From assembly GCA_009760855.2 (NCBI GenBank), contig WPIO01000022.1, positions 4,127,501 to 4,191,500 of the forward strand: 64,000 nucleotides of DNA, read 5' to 3'. Position numbers and translations under genes: made by a program. The notes below the pieces were generated by a model that was not told the DNA's origin, ran no database searches, and saw only the letters and a list, made by a program, of their open reading frames with translations. This DNA comes from Cristatella mucedo (Eukaryota > Bryozoa > Phylactolaemata > Cristatellidae). Positions 23,651-34,545 of the stretch are shown one piece after another (position 1 is the stretch's first letter; each line of letters starts with the position of its first letter).

Positions 23651-25490
23651 CGCCGTGGAAAGGGCCACCTCGCGATAGGCGAAGTCCGACGCCCGCGAAC
23701 GACTTCTTCTGTCTGGACTTTGTCACGGTCATTAAGTGAGGCGCACAATTATTCCGCGAAATGGCATTCAATTCGATTAGCGTAATGCACTCGCGCGCGA
23801 CTTTCCAGCGAAACTGCTCGAACCGAGAGCGTTGCAGACCTGGCGGTCATCAAGCGGAAGCAGAGGGACAGCGGAGTCTTCAAGTTCATTTCTGAGCGAT
23901 CGCGCGAGCTGCCCTTCATGTGACAAATGCCAAGCGCGGCTGCTAATTACGTTTTACGAGCAGTCGCCAGTTGGTCGCCGGCCTCGACGGCCCCCGGTTG
24001 GCGCGCGTGCGCTGAGTCACGTGACTCGCGGCTTCGCGATCGCTCGCGCTCTAGTCGCTCGCGCAGCGGCGATATTGGTACTCGACGCGCGCGAGCCTTC
24101 CTCGGCGCCGCCGCCTCCGCTCACGGTCGCGCTAGCTCAAGCAAGCGTTCGCATTAGAAGAGCTCTTAGTGAGTCATCTTCGCTCCTTCCTACTACACGA
24201 GCCGCTTCAAGCTGCCACCACGCGGTCTGGCTGGTGCTAACGCAAGCACGCGCTTTCGAAACCCAAGCGGGGTCGCTGAGACGTTAATCGGTTTTCAGCT
24301 GGCTGCCGTCCGTCCGCCGTCCGTTGGCTCGCCAGTCGCGCGGCGCAGGCAGCGCTGCACAGGCTCGAGTCCCGCCCCTGTCCCAATCCCTCCCCCGCCG
24401 CCGCCGCCCTAACGTAACGCCACGCCATCGGCGCTGCGGCGGGTGCTCCGTCGTTTGGCGAGTTCAACCCAAGTTCAAGAGAGACGGCAACGCTGAGTGC
24501 TGTACAGGCGGCAGCTTCGATGGAGGCGTGGCGCGACAAGCATTCGCCGAGCGGAGCAGATCGCCTGTATCGCTTGTATCGCCTGTATCGCTTGTATCGC
24601 CTCACGGCGGCGCTTCCGTCGGCGTTTGGCTGCGACGCGTCTACTGCGATGGCAATGAAAAAGCCCGCCATTCAGGGCTCGCCGCTCGGACGTAGAGTCC
24701 ATCGAACGAGAACGGCTTCTCTTGGGGGCGTTTCAGTCGTCCGACGCGTCGGCCCGCGAGCCGCCTTCCGTCATGCTCAGCGCAGCCGATCGCCGCAGCC
24801 GCATGCTTGTGCCTCCTGCCGCGCGCGTTCGCGCTGTATCGCGACGCTCAGCGCTTGGCATTCGCAATCGACTAAACAAACGCGGACGCCGCTGCCGCAC
24901 TGGCTCCTAGTCGGCGCCGCGGCGCGACAACGCCGAAAGCGTCCACACGGCGGCGCTGCGCCGGAAGAGCGGCAAAGTCGATCTGGACAGCAGCGCCGTC
25001 GCCGAAGCAATGTCGCCGCTCTCCGGCTACGGCGCGCACCTGCACGCTCTCGAAGACGAATCGACGCGCTCTCGCGCGCTCGATGGCGCACGTAACGCGC
25101 AGCCGCCGCCGCCGCAGCCGCCGTCGCCGCCGCCGCCGCGCGGTGGCGGCGGCTGCTACCGTAGCCGACTCTCGATCCTCGCTCGTCTGTCACTCGATGG
25201 TCGACAGCGGCGGACGTTGGGCCCCGCTAGCGACTGCCCGAGGCCAGAGGCCCGAGGCGGCGCTCTGCAGACGCTCTTTGGAGCCGCGACCGGAACTGTG
25301 TCCGGTCGCGGCTCCGACTGTCGGACGCAGTTCTTAGGGCTGCGGCGATGAGGCGCGAAGGAGGCTCGAGTCGACGCCGCTGCCGGCTCTTCTGCGGCAT
25401 GAACGCGCGCGACGCACTGGCGGCACACGTGCGGCAGTCGTCCAAGAAACCTCGCTTGCTCGCTCCGCCTCATTCCTTCGCGTCGTCTCT
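22651..25490. other. Long CpG-rich block, no supported gene
   Basis: About 2.8 kb of CpG-rich DNA with (GCC)n runs at 23615-23655 and near 25100-25140. Several overlapping frames reach about 200 codons, but Ala/Arg/Pro-rich translations stay open on both strands and show no domain. A 9-bp tandem repeat (CGCCTGTAT/CGCTTGTAT, about five units) lies at 24561-24603. This is the most promoter-like composition in the window. Confidence 0.4.
25280..25315. repeat. Perfect 15-bp GC hairpin
   Basis: The arms GGAGCCGCGACCGGA at 25280-25294 and its reverse complement at 25301-25315 enclose a 6-base loop. Confidence 0.9.
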
Positions 25491-25494
25491 CTCA

Positions 25495-25553
25495 CACTCT
25501 ATCTCTCCTCCTCCCTCCCACTCTTTCACCTCTCTCTCTCTCTTTCCCATTCT

Positions 25554-25603
<50 letters not shown>
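25495..25603. repeat. (CT)n microsatellite with imperfect start
   Basis: Imperfect CT/CTCC units up to about 25555, then about 23 pure CT units. Confidence 0.95.
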
Positions 25604-26884
25604 GTGGCTGTTCCCCGCTTTCCTTTCTCGCAAAGCCTTCCGTCGTCAGACATCCATTCCCATCACCGTTTCCTCCGTCTCCCAACCTTCGTTTCGTACT
25701 CCTCGCTCCGATGTCCGCAGTCGCTCTGCCAGCGAGTCCTGCATTTGCGCTGCTCTTTGGCTGCGTGAATATATACGACATGGACTGATTTTCATAGAAC
25801 GCTGCTATCAAACGTCCTTGAGATTTATGTTTTGCAATCATAAACACGTATAGCAAATCCTACCCAAGCGAAATCGGAAATGAACTACTGCAGCAGTGCT
25901 TACGCAGAGCTGAGCTTAAACTTGAAATTTCACATTGAGCCATGCAGTATCGGCTGAGTTATGATTTTTCCAAGCACAAAGCTTTACTGTAAACGAAGCT
26001 GCTTAATATTCACAAGCCTGTACCTGTATCTCAACAAGCTGTGTAATGTAATCGTGTTTCCCCGATGAACCAAGGCTCAACAAGTTGAGAAATAAGTCAG
26101 TTAATATGCAGGGATCGTTAAGTTTTTGTTTGTAAATACTTCTCTTCCATTTTAGAGCCGTGAGACGGTCGTGGTTTGCATAATAAGTTTTTAATGCTTT
26201 CCTTTTCTGAATCGCCAAAACTTCTGAACCCATATTTTACGTGCTTCAGCATAAAGCTGAAGGTGCGGCACTTCCTGTCGTAAAAACAAAGTATTTCACA
26301 GCTCAGGATTACTTTGGTTCCAGCTTCTCAGCATCTCGTCTTCAGCAGACCCTCGAAGGGGAAGGTGGGCTGGTCCTGGAATACCGGATAAACCCGTGGC
26401 TAGGCCGAGGCAAGCCTCTGACGCCTTGCCCAGTTCCAAAAATCAGATTGATATTATAACGATTCGATGGACAGTGTGTTGCTCTGCAGCACTACTAATT
26501 AGGAGAATGTCGTTTCTTTATCCAGCGGTGCCTTGAGTAGAAGTTTTTTTTTGGTCGTCGTTGAGCTTAAGGGAACTTAGCAGGCATCCAGGATCGAATG
26601 TTTGCAAGCTAGGAATTTAGTAAATCCGTCGTCACAGCGGAGTCGAGGGATGGTTTAAAAGACAAGTACAGCTAGCTGTCGTCGACATAGCAGCAAGGGC
26701 CGTTGCCATGGGTCCGTATTGCATTTAAGAGAGAGACTTCGAATGAGTGGAGAACAGCAAGAATAAGCCGAGAGCAGACGCTCGAGGAACTCAACGGGGG
26801 GAAAGGGGGCGGCGGCTACCGGTCTGCTGGATAAGAGCTGAAAGTCACACGACACGCAGACTGGACACGATCGGACGAGTGCGG
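25604..26884. other. Anonymous sequence, no gene seen
   Basis: AT-richer than its neighbours with only short frames. No family recognised. Confidence 0.35.
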
Positions 26885-27120
26885 TTCTAGCCTCACTGTT
26901 GGAGCCTCACTGTCGGAGCCCCATCGACTATTTCAACCATACACGTTCCCATCACCTTAGTTGCTTCCGGCGATCGACCATTCGGTTCGTATGCACTGAA
27001 AGTCTGGAACTCGCTTACGGCAGTGCAGTCACTGCCTTTCCTCCTTTAATTCTCAGCTCATCTACACCGGTCAGCTTTCTTGTAGCCCCAGATAACTTGT
27101 CTGTTCTTGTTCTGGCGTAG
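26885..27120 (+). mobile_element. Decayed L2-type LINE C-terminal fragment
   Basis: The stretch around 26968-27050 reads, with frame changes, as a GDRPFGSYALKVWNSLT-like block. This is the conserved C-terminal GDRAFS..AP..WNSLP motif of L2/CR1-type LINE proteins. It is followed by poorly conserved sequence and then an inverted SINE1. Confidence 0.6.
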
Positions 27121-27174
27121 TTTGCATGCGTACGCGTGCATGAGTCAGTGTTTGCTACTGTAATAACAAATCCC

Positions 27175-27342
27175 AGCTGATTAAACAGCCTCTTTTTATA
27201 TAGCGACAGAAGAGCCTTTACGGCTATCATCACCGTTTGCAGTGGCGATAAAGGATCGCCCACCGCAGGAATTGAACCCGCGACCTCGGGACCGAGTTCG
27301 TGAAAGCAACTGCCTTACCTAGTGTGCCATCACGGCTCACCA
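27175..27342 (-). mobile_element. SINE1 copy, well preserved
   Basis: Full-length minus-strand copy with box A and box B (GGGTTCAATTCC) and the AAAAGAGGCTGTTTAATCAG tail. Nearly identical in layout to the copy at 21111. Confidence 0.9.
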
Positions 27343-27894
27343 ACTAGCAAGACGCCTCATTAAATGGTGGCAACGATCAAGAGTCTGCAGATAATGGCAC
27401 GATATTTGCTTACTTTTGCGTTCTTGAATTAGCGCCTGTCACCAACCCCATGGTTATTGATTCTCTTTCAGCAAGTTGTGAGGTGCCTGCATAGAGACCA
27501 TGTCCGTTAGGGTGCTACATACATTACCTATTTACTATTATTACTATCTGTACTGAACCAGCCGTAGCGTATCACTAACTTGAAGCTGTAAGAACAATTA
27601 TGTAAGTACAACTGACTAGCTCTTACTTCAAATGTACAATTATTGTAAACTATAGATTATGATTACACTTTTCAAATACTAGATTATGACATATCCGGGT
27701 CCTACAGGTTGCGAGGGAAAGCTGACTCAGGAGGCCTCGAGCATTGGACTACGAAGGCGAAGAGATCAGGCTGAGCAGTTAAGCAGCTGAGCAGCTGAGC
27801 AGCTGAGCAGCTGAGCAGCTGCCGGCTCTAGAGCGACTGCCATGGGACGCACGATGGCTCGCGGCGGCCGATGACTCGGCAGTTGGACGCAAAT
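27343..27894. other. Anonymous sequence with an 8-bp tandem repeat
   Basis: 27781-27821 carries about five GAGCAGCT units, and the rest is AT-rich unassigned DNA. No gene seen. Confidence 0.45.
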
Positions 27895-28245
27895 ACTCGG
27901 CTTAAAGACCGTTGGCGACAGAAGCTTTAGCTCTGCAGGTCCTAGACAGTGGAACTCACTTCCACAATTCTTACGCAACGACAACTACTCTCCTGCTGCC
28001 GACTATGGCACATCTTTTTCAGCGGTCCTGAGCTGCTACTTCTATGCTACTCACTACCTCAACTGCTCTCCTGACTCTGCTATGCTTCCCACTTTCTCTT
28101 TGTTGCGTGAGACGAAGTCCGTTGGCTACCGAATGCGTACCGAAAGCCGCTTAGGCTGTGAGTGCGCTATACAAAACTCTCCTGCGTAACACCCACGTGG
28201 TCTTTATGAGTTTGTGGAGTTACAGACGGAGATACATAATCTACG
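27895..28245 (+). mobile_element. LINE family B 3' end, second copy
   Basis: Starting at about 27897 it matches 15113-15455 almost base for base (GGCGACAGAAGCTTTAGCTC, CACAATTCTTACGCAACGAC, ACACCCACGTGGTCTTTATG) with scattered substitutions. It covers the last part of the ORF (GDRSFSSAGP motif) and the 3' end, and is truncated at the 5' side. Confidence 0.85.
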
Positions 28246-28449
28246 CATTGGCGGCACCGATGGAAGCACTCAGCTAGCTACCTACCCACAAAATGCCGCC
28301 CAGCTGCCGAGCGGTTTTGGAGCGAACGATGGAAGGCTCGGCACTGAAAAGCTATGCACGGTTGGAAGATAAGGGATGAGTACCCTGAGGAGGAGTACAA
28401 AAGAGGAGGAGAGCGAGAGAGCGGGATCCCTTTAAGTATAACTCGTTTG

Positions 28450-28685
28450 TACAATAAGAATAATAATAATAATAATAACACATTTATTATATCGCCCAAT
28501 GAGAACAATCTATTTCAAGGCACGTCACGTTTGCTGCAAAGAAAGCACGATAGCGTCCTAAGATAACAATAATAATAATAATAATAAAAATAATAACACA
28601 TTTATTATATCGCCCACTGAGAACAATCTATTTCAAGGCACGTCACGTTTGCTGCAAAGGAAGCACGATAGCGTCCTAAGATAAT
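28450..28685 (-). mobile_element. Tandemly duplicated LINE 3' end (118-bp period)
   Basis: Two successive copies of a segment reading, on the minus strand, GCAAACGTGACGTGCCTTGA, then AATAGATTGTTCTCA..GGGCG and an (ATT)n tail. The copies start at about 28450 and 28568 and differ by a few bases. The terminal stem-loop is a variant of the L2-type 3' end elsewhere in the window. Confidence 0.8.
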
Positions 28686-28779
28686 AGCGATGCCCAAATC
28701 CTGCTACAACACGTCGCGTGTCCGCCGCCACCTGTCCAGTCGAGCGTACTTACCCGCCGGCCGCGAGAGCCCCCGGCGG

Positions 28780-28956
28780 CGCAGCGACCGGCGCGCGCGC
28801 GGCGGGAAAGTACGTTCGGAAAGTACGCTCGGGAAGTACGCGCGGAAGTGCGCGGGGAAGTACGCGCAGAAGTATGCGGGGAAGTACGCGGGGAAGTACG
28901 CGCGGAAGTACGGGCGGAAGTACGCGGGGAAGTACGCGCGCGCGCCGGTCGCTGCG
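28780..28956. repeat. 12-bp minisatellite framed by a perfect 20-bp inverted repeat
   Basis: About eleven GGAAGTACGCGC-type units occupy 28805-28938. The array is flanked by arms at 28780-28799 and 28937-28956 that are perfect reverse complements (CGCAGCGACCGGCGCGCGCG). A further direct copy of GCAGCGACCGGCG follows at about 28969. One plus frame reads Lys-Tyr-Ala-Arg/Gly repeats, which I take as repeat translation. Confidence 0.9.
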
Positions 28957-29503
28957 TCGTTTCTCTTCGCAGCGACCGGCGAGCGTACGCCAGAGCCGCG
29001 ATCTAATCGCCGCCTTTAAAGTGGCACTACGCCCTCGCAGCTCGCGGCGAGCGCGTAGCGCGTGAACGTCGGGTGGCCGGCGTAGCGAAGTTACTGAAAT
29101 CGCTCTGCCACTCGGGGCGATGGGTGCGCCGCGGCGGCGGCCGCATCGTCGCACGAAATCGTTTCAGCAGCGGCAGCGGCGGCGGCGGCGGCGGCGGCAG
29201 AAAAACCCCAAGAACGCGGAGAGAAACCCCTGGATACAACGCGCGGCGGCGGCGGCGGCGCGCCAGTCGGCCGGCGACGATCGCGTTGGCGCCCAGCGTC
29301 GACGGCCGTGGTATGCGGCAGTGAGGTGCGAGCGACTGAGCGGCAGCTGTGCGTGCTATTTCAGCACGTCGTCGTTGGTCGTCGCTCGCGCGGTCGCCGC
29401 GCTGCGATTGTTGCGCACGGCATGGTACCCAGCAGCGGCGGCGGTCAGGCGGAGAACTTATTCGGATCGAGCCGCCGCGGCGGCGAAGATTGCGTGAAGA
29501 CGC

Positions 29504-29588
29504 TGCGGCCGAGCCGCTGAGCGCAGCCGCCGCTGGGCGCTGCCGCCGCAGTCTCGAAGCGGTGGCTGCGCTCAGCGGCTCGGCCGCA
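29504..29588. repeat. 31-bp near-perfect GC hairpin
   Basis: The arms 29504-29534 and 29558-29588 pair at 30 of 31 positions around a 23-base loop, and a few flanking bases (GAAGA/TCTTC) can extend the stem. It lies in CpG-rich DNA (28.7-29.7 kb) with Ala/Arg-rich frames on both strands and no recognisable gene. Confidence 0.9.
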
Positions 29589-29806
29589 TCTTCGTACGCG
29601 TCGTCTGCGCGCATCGTCTCGTCGCATCGGCGATCGACCCGATCTTGCCGACGGAAGGAGCACGTGGGAGAACAGTTGGTTTGCCTTTGTCTGATCTGCT
29701 AGGCTCGGCATTGGACATGATATGACCTAGACCTCAGATCGGATCGTTGAGACTTTTTTTTCTGTTTCTGGTCGGGCAAGCGCGACTTTCTCTCCTCAGC
29801 CGCAGA

Positions 29807-29850
29807 TCGCACGATCCGGATCGTGAGATCTCACGATCCGGATCGTGCGA
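29807..29850. repeat. 44-bp perfect palindrome in a GATC-dense stretch
   Basis: A perfect palindrome centred between 29828 and 29829. Each half contains the 16-bp palindrome CACGATCCGGATCGTG. GATC occurs 16 times between 29807 and about 29935. No protein or RNA gene is evident. Confidence 0.95.
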
Positions 29851-29984
29851 CAGATCTCATCGTAGATCGATCGCCGACGATCTGATCGATCTGCAATCCG
29901 ATCGATCTGATCTGCATCTGATCGTGGTCTGATCAGACACTCATCTTCCTCGCTGTTCAAACTCGCTGCTCCCCTGCAGATAAA

Positions 29985-30128
29985 ATATAAAGTATAATTC
30001 ACTTGCACAGCGCCCCAAGAGAACTTAATCTCTATTCAGGCGCTTCACATATGCCTCGGGGAGGCTGGAGCCCACGACCTCAGCCAGACCTTGGTTCCCG
30101 GGGCGAGCACCTTAACCGCTGGACCAAA
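29985..30128 (-). mobile_element. SINE2 copy, minus orientation
   Basis: On the minus strand: TGGTCCAGCGGTTAAGGTGC (box A), a box-B-like GTCGTGGGCTC, CATATGTGAAGCGCCTGAAT, AGAGATTAAGTTCTCTTGGG and a GCGCTGTGCAAGTGAATTAT tail. It is the same layout as the copy at 30992. Confidence 0.85.
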
Positions 30129-30991
30129 TCTCGTTCCTCTGCGGAGGCGCGTTGACGGTAAGCTCGGGGCACTCGGCGGTGCTGTGGCGATCCGCGCAAA
30201 GGCAAGCGAAGGCAATAGAAGCGCAGGAACGCGCGGTGGATACGTGACGGAAGGCTCAGCCAGGCTCAGCCAGTCGGAAGAGACCGACCGCCGTGCTGAA
30301 ATGGAAGTTTCTTGACTGCTGCTGGTCGGTCGGTTACCGTCGAAATTTTGCAATATTAATTTTCACGGCTCTCATTTTCTTCTGTACCAGCCCTAAAGCA
30401 AACTATAATCGCATAGATTATTTTTTAATTCCGCATATTACCTAACGTTGTGTGAGAAATTATTCCACCAAGTGAGCAGCTATTGATCGCCTGATACTTG
30501 AAGAGCTCTTTTGAGATATTCTCTTGAGATATTCGCGGGTGAAATGTGGTGCCTTGTCTCGATCCCCGACAAACGTGGCGGGGTGTGCTTTGCTGACCTC
30601 GCACATCTTAACAGGTGCTTTCGCGGAATATCTTTTCGCTCTTGTCTCGATTCTATTTACTATTCTTTTAGTTTTCAATAACGTAAGCCAAGTGCAAGGC
30701 ACCTGCACGGCGGCGGCACTTCTTCTTTGGATACTGACGTACTGCCTTGTAATGTCCGCCAAACCCTCACTAATTTGGGAAGCGGCAGGAGACGCTCAGC
30801 CGCTACGAGCGAGCCGGACGGTCCGCTTAGACGTGCCTGGTAGCAAAGCCGGATAAATGCAAAACACCATTGTCCTGGACCGTATAATCAAATTTCTTTT
30901 TTGAACAATAACAATTTTCCGTGTATTTCAAGCATGCGAAAATAGCAAACAACTTTTTACCCCAGGCCAACAAATTTTAATCTACTAGCAT
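30129..30991. other. Anonymous sequence, no gene seen
   Basis: A 110-codon plus frame from about 30524 contains a hydrophobic segment (residues about 36-55) but starts at an unremarkable site, overlaps an equally long minus frame and has no recognisable family. Confidence 0.35.
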
Positions 30992-31136
30992 AAAAATATA
31001 ATATAATTCATTTATATAGCGCCCCAAGAGAACTAAATCTCTATTCAGGCGCTTCACATATGCCTCAGGGCTCGAGCCCACGACTTCAGCCAGACCTTGG
31101 TCGGGGCGAGCACCTTAACCGCTGGACCAACCCAGC
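30992..31136 (-). mobile_element. SINE2 copy, minus orientation
   Basis: Minus-strand head TTGGTCCAGCGGTTAAGGTG, box-B-like GGGCTCGAGCCC, then TGAAGCGCCTGAATAGAGAT and the AAGAGAAC-complement tail ending in TATATTATATTTTT. This is the best-preserved SINE2 here. Confidence 0.9.
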
Positions 31137-31340
31137 TCGGCACAGTGTAAGTCGAGGTCAGATGGTAGCTTAAAACGTACTGCAAGAGAGGTGAGAATGA
31201 CTGTTTGAAACGGTGCAGGCACGCCGGCATGCGAGGACAGACTTGCGCGTACGCGCGCGCGCACGCATCCGTCGAGCGCCGGCGTTGGTTCGAGACGCGA
31301 GCACCGAGCCGCCTTCGGTGCGACGGCGCCGGCCGCGAAG

Positions 31341-31508
31341 ATGGCGGCCGCAAAAACGGCGGCGGCAGTGGCGCGTCCGCCGCTGGGACAGGACTCTCGG
31401 ATGCGGAACGAGCGGCCCGGGAGCAGACGGGGAAGTGCTCGAAAGAGGTGCTTCTTCTTCTTCTTCCGCGTTTTGCCTAAGCAGCAAATTCCGGCGCTTC
31501 CGGAGTGA
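31341..31508 (+). CDS. Speculative first exon or short ORF (55 codons)
   Basis: An ATG in a good context (GCGAAGATGGCGGCCGC) opens a 55-codon frame with an Ala-rich start and a (TTC)5 run. A strong donor-like GTGAGT begins at 31505, so the frame could be the start of a spliced gene rather than ending at the TGA at 31506. Against it, the surroundings are CpG-rich, neighbouring frames are also open, no downstream exon is identified and no family is recognised. It could easily be chance. Confidence 0.12.
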   Translation: MAAAKTAAAVARPPLGQDSRMRNERPGSRRGSARKRCFFFFFRVLPKQQIPALPE

Positions 31509-33734
31509 GTCTTGGGCGGCTCTTGAAAAGCGCGCGCTTTCATCTGCCTTTCACCTTTCACCTGCTTTTCGCCTTTCACCTGCTTTTCACCTTTCACCTG
31601 CACGCCAGCGGCACTTTAAGCGGGAGGTTTAAGGTGGTGCTTCCAGCGTCCAGCGGTCGCCGCAACAATTCCGTGGAATAGCTCTCAGTAGTGCTCGCTC
31701 GCGCGATTGCGTGCTTGGGGGAAACAAGCGGTCTCTCGTAGATATTCTCAGTCTTCAATATAATCTCAGGACTGACTGCGAGAGAGGGCCATCGGAGGGG
31801 ATCGGACCAATCGCCCCCAAGGGCCGAGTGTCCTAGAATTCCGGCGCACCGCCGCCGCCGCCGTCGTCGCCGCCGCCGCATCTAGGCTGCGGGCACGCGC
31901 CGGACGCTGCGACCGAGTTCGGTCACAGCGCCGGGTCTTCCCCCTCCCTCCTTTTCTAGGACGCGTGCGCGTACGGCTTCAATGACGCTCGCGCATCGCG
32001 TGCCGTCGCAGTCCCGCTGCTAGAAATTGCCGCTTTGAAACGCAGCGGTGCGTAGACTGAAGCGTTTTCTAGTCATTTTCAGCAAGATCTGTCCCGAGTC
32101 AATGAAAACGCGCGGTTTCTCAGAGAACTACGCGGCGACCGGTGGACTCTGGAAGTGCGAACTGGATGGTGGATTTCCTTACCCAGAGGCCACGTACTTA
32201 CTAGCTTGCGCTTTTGGCGACCTTGTCCCAACCGATTGCTGGTTCGAAGGAATAAATTGAAGTGGGCAAAAGACCGACCAAATTCGAATGCTTTGGGGTC
32301 CTTGTGCCAATGCCGAAGCTGCTTATCTTCCGGGCCGATTTCCGGTCCCCCGACGCCTCCAACTTCACGCTTACCTGACAGGAACTAACCGCGTGACAGC
32401 CTTCGACGGCGGCTGCCATTTTTAGCCGCGTTACGAAGAAGTGAGGCCGTCTGTAATACCTCCTGAAGAGCGGCAGCGTAAACACGCAATTTTCGACAAC
32501 CTGAAAATTGCGGAACGATGGTGATAGTGTTTTGACCGCAGCCGTGCATCGTCCAAAGGCTATTAGCCCAAGCGCGGTGTAATTAACTTGATGACTTGAC
32601 TATGTGACGCATTCATGCGCGAGTCACGTGCATGCAAGAAGCAGTACACTCGAGCGTGCTGCCATACTGCTGAGGTAAGCAAATTCGAGCCCGGTTAAAT
32701 CTCTAGCCAACTTCCAAGGTATGCATGTCTACGCTAAGCCATCGGGGAGATGCCGACATTGAGTAGCCGTTACTTGAAGCGAGTTTTGTCAAGATTCATC
32801 AAGCTTCTTCCCTCTCTTCGCCTCTCCCCTCTTCCTCCTCCTCCTCTTCCTCCTCTCCCCTCTCCTCCTGAGCGCTCGCTGAGCCAGTGGTTTGCAGCAA
32901 AAGCGGCCTTTCTAGCACCATTAAAAAAAAAAGAGTAGCCGTTCGCCTCCGGAGAAACCTCTTCGATACCGACAGACAGCCTCTAAGTCGCTCTGTGCGT
33001 CTCGTAGCCTCTCGTAGATTCTCGCGGTGGCGGCGGCGGACGGAGGTTCATAGACTAACATTCGCGAATTGCTGCGATCTGCCCGTGCTGGAGAAAGCCG
33101 GAGCGACGTGCCGTAGCTGATCAGTTACATCCTCGATCGACTCGATGCGGCAGCGTAGGCGCTGGGGGCGTCGCCTGCTCAGCAGCTGGCAGAGTGCAGT
33201 TAACGAGGTGATGATTTTGTGCGGCGACTCCATAATCGGAGGGCTCCAGCGGAGGGCCTATGGCAGCCTCTCAACGGACCGGAACTCTAAACTGGAAAGC
33301 TGGCCCCCAGGTGGATACAAACCACCGCCGCCGCGAAGAAACGAGTCCGAGGCAGCGATCCGCCCCGTTGCAGCCGCGTCGGCCCCGTCATTTTTACAGA
33401 GGCGCTGCCAGGCCTCGTTTGAAAGATAATTCGCAGCCTTCTCCGGATGCAGCTTCCGCTTTTGTGCGGCGAAGCAGCGCCGAAGCGGAGGCATCGCCGA
33501 CCGGAAAGGCTCTTCAGCCCCCTCTCCAAAAGAAACGGTCGTGTACCATGCGAGCACTGTCTGGACTTCCGGTCGTCGAGCGAGCGTCGCCCGGAAGTCC
33601 GCTTAAGCGTCGTCTAGCAAAGGAACCCCGGCACTTGCGCTTCGGAGAGTCCATACCGGCTAATACAATCGTTAGGCTCCCTCTAAATAGTCGCCCTAAA
33701 GCTGCGCGCGTCTTTCCGGTGCGTAGCTTTAATG
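31509..33734. other. Anonymous sequence, no gene seen
   Basis: Contains a tandem CTTTCACCTGCTTTTCACC-like repeat at 31545-31600, (GCC)n at 31850-31880 and a CT/CCTCCT-rich run at 32808-32870. 33260-33787 is an open plus frame with overlapping minus frames and no recognisable domain. Confidence 0.35.
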
Positions 33735-33812
33735 GTAATAATAATACACTCGATAAAGAGCCCTCCGAGAACTCGATCTCTTTCTAGGCGCTGTTCTTTG
33801 CTGCAAAGCTTT
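33735..33812 (-). mobile_element. L2-type LINE 3' tail, minus orientation
   Basis: The (ATT)n complement is followed by the terminal stem-loop (CTCGATAAAGAGCCCTCCGA, CTCGATCTCTTTCTAGGCGC). Only the extreme 3' end is present. Confidence 0.75.
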
Positions 33813-34047
33813 ATGCGTCGCACTTCACCAACTTTTTAGAGAGTCAGAAGCTTCGCGTGACCCGCTCGTATGGACAGAAAACTGTATGAGATTTAGGAGA
33901 GACGGAAAATTAACTAAGCCTGTCTATGAGAAATTACCCAAGAGGTGAAGCCTCTAAAATAGGATCACCCATTAAAAAAACCGATCGCCTTGTTTGGAAA
34001 CGTGCACCTGTAGGTGCACGCGTAATGCGCTAGGTCTGTCAAGCATT

Positions 34048-34545
<498 letters not shown>

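Noticed and set aside
30524-30856. 110-codon plus frame with a hydrophobic segment
   Set aside because: An antisense frame of similar length overlaps it. No homology recognised, and one hydrophobic stretch is common by chance.
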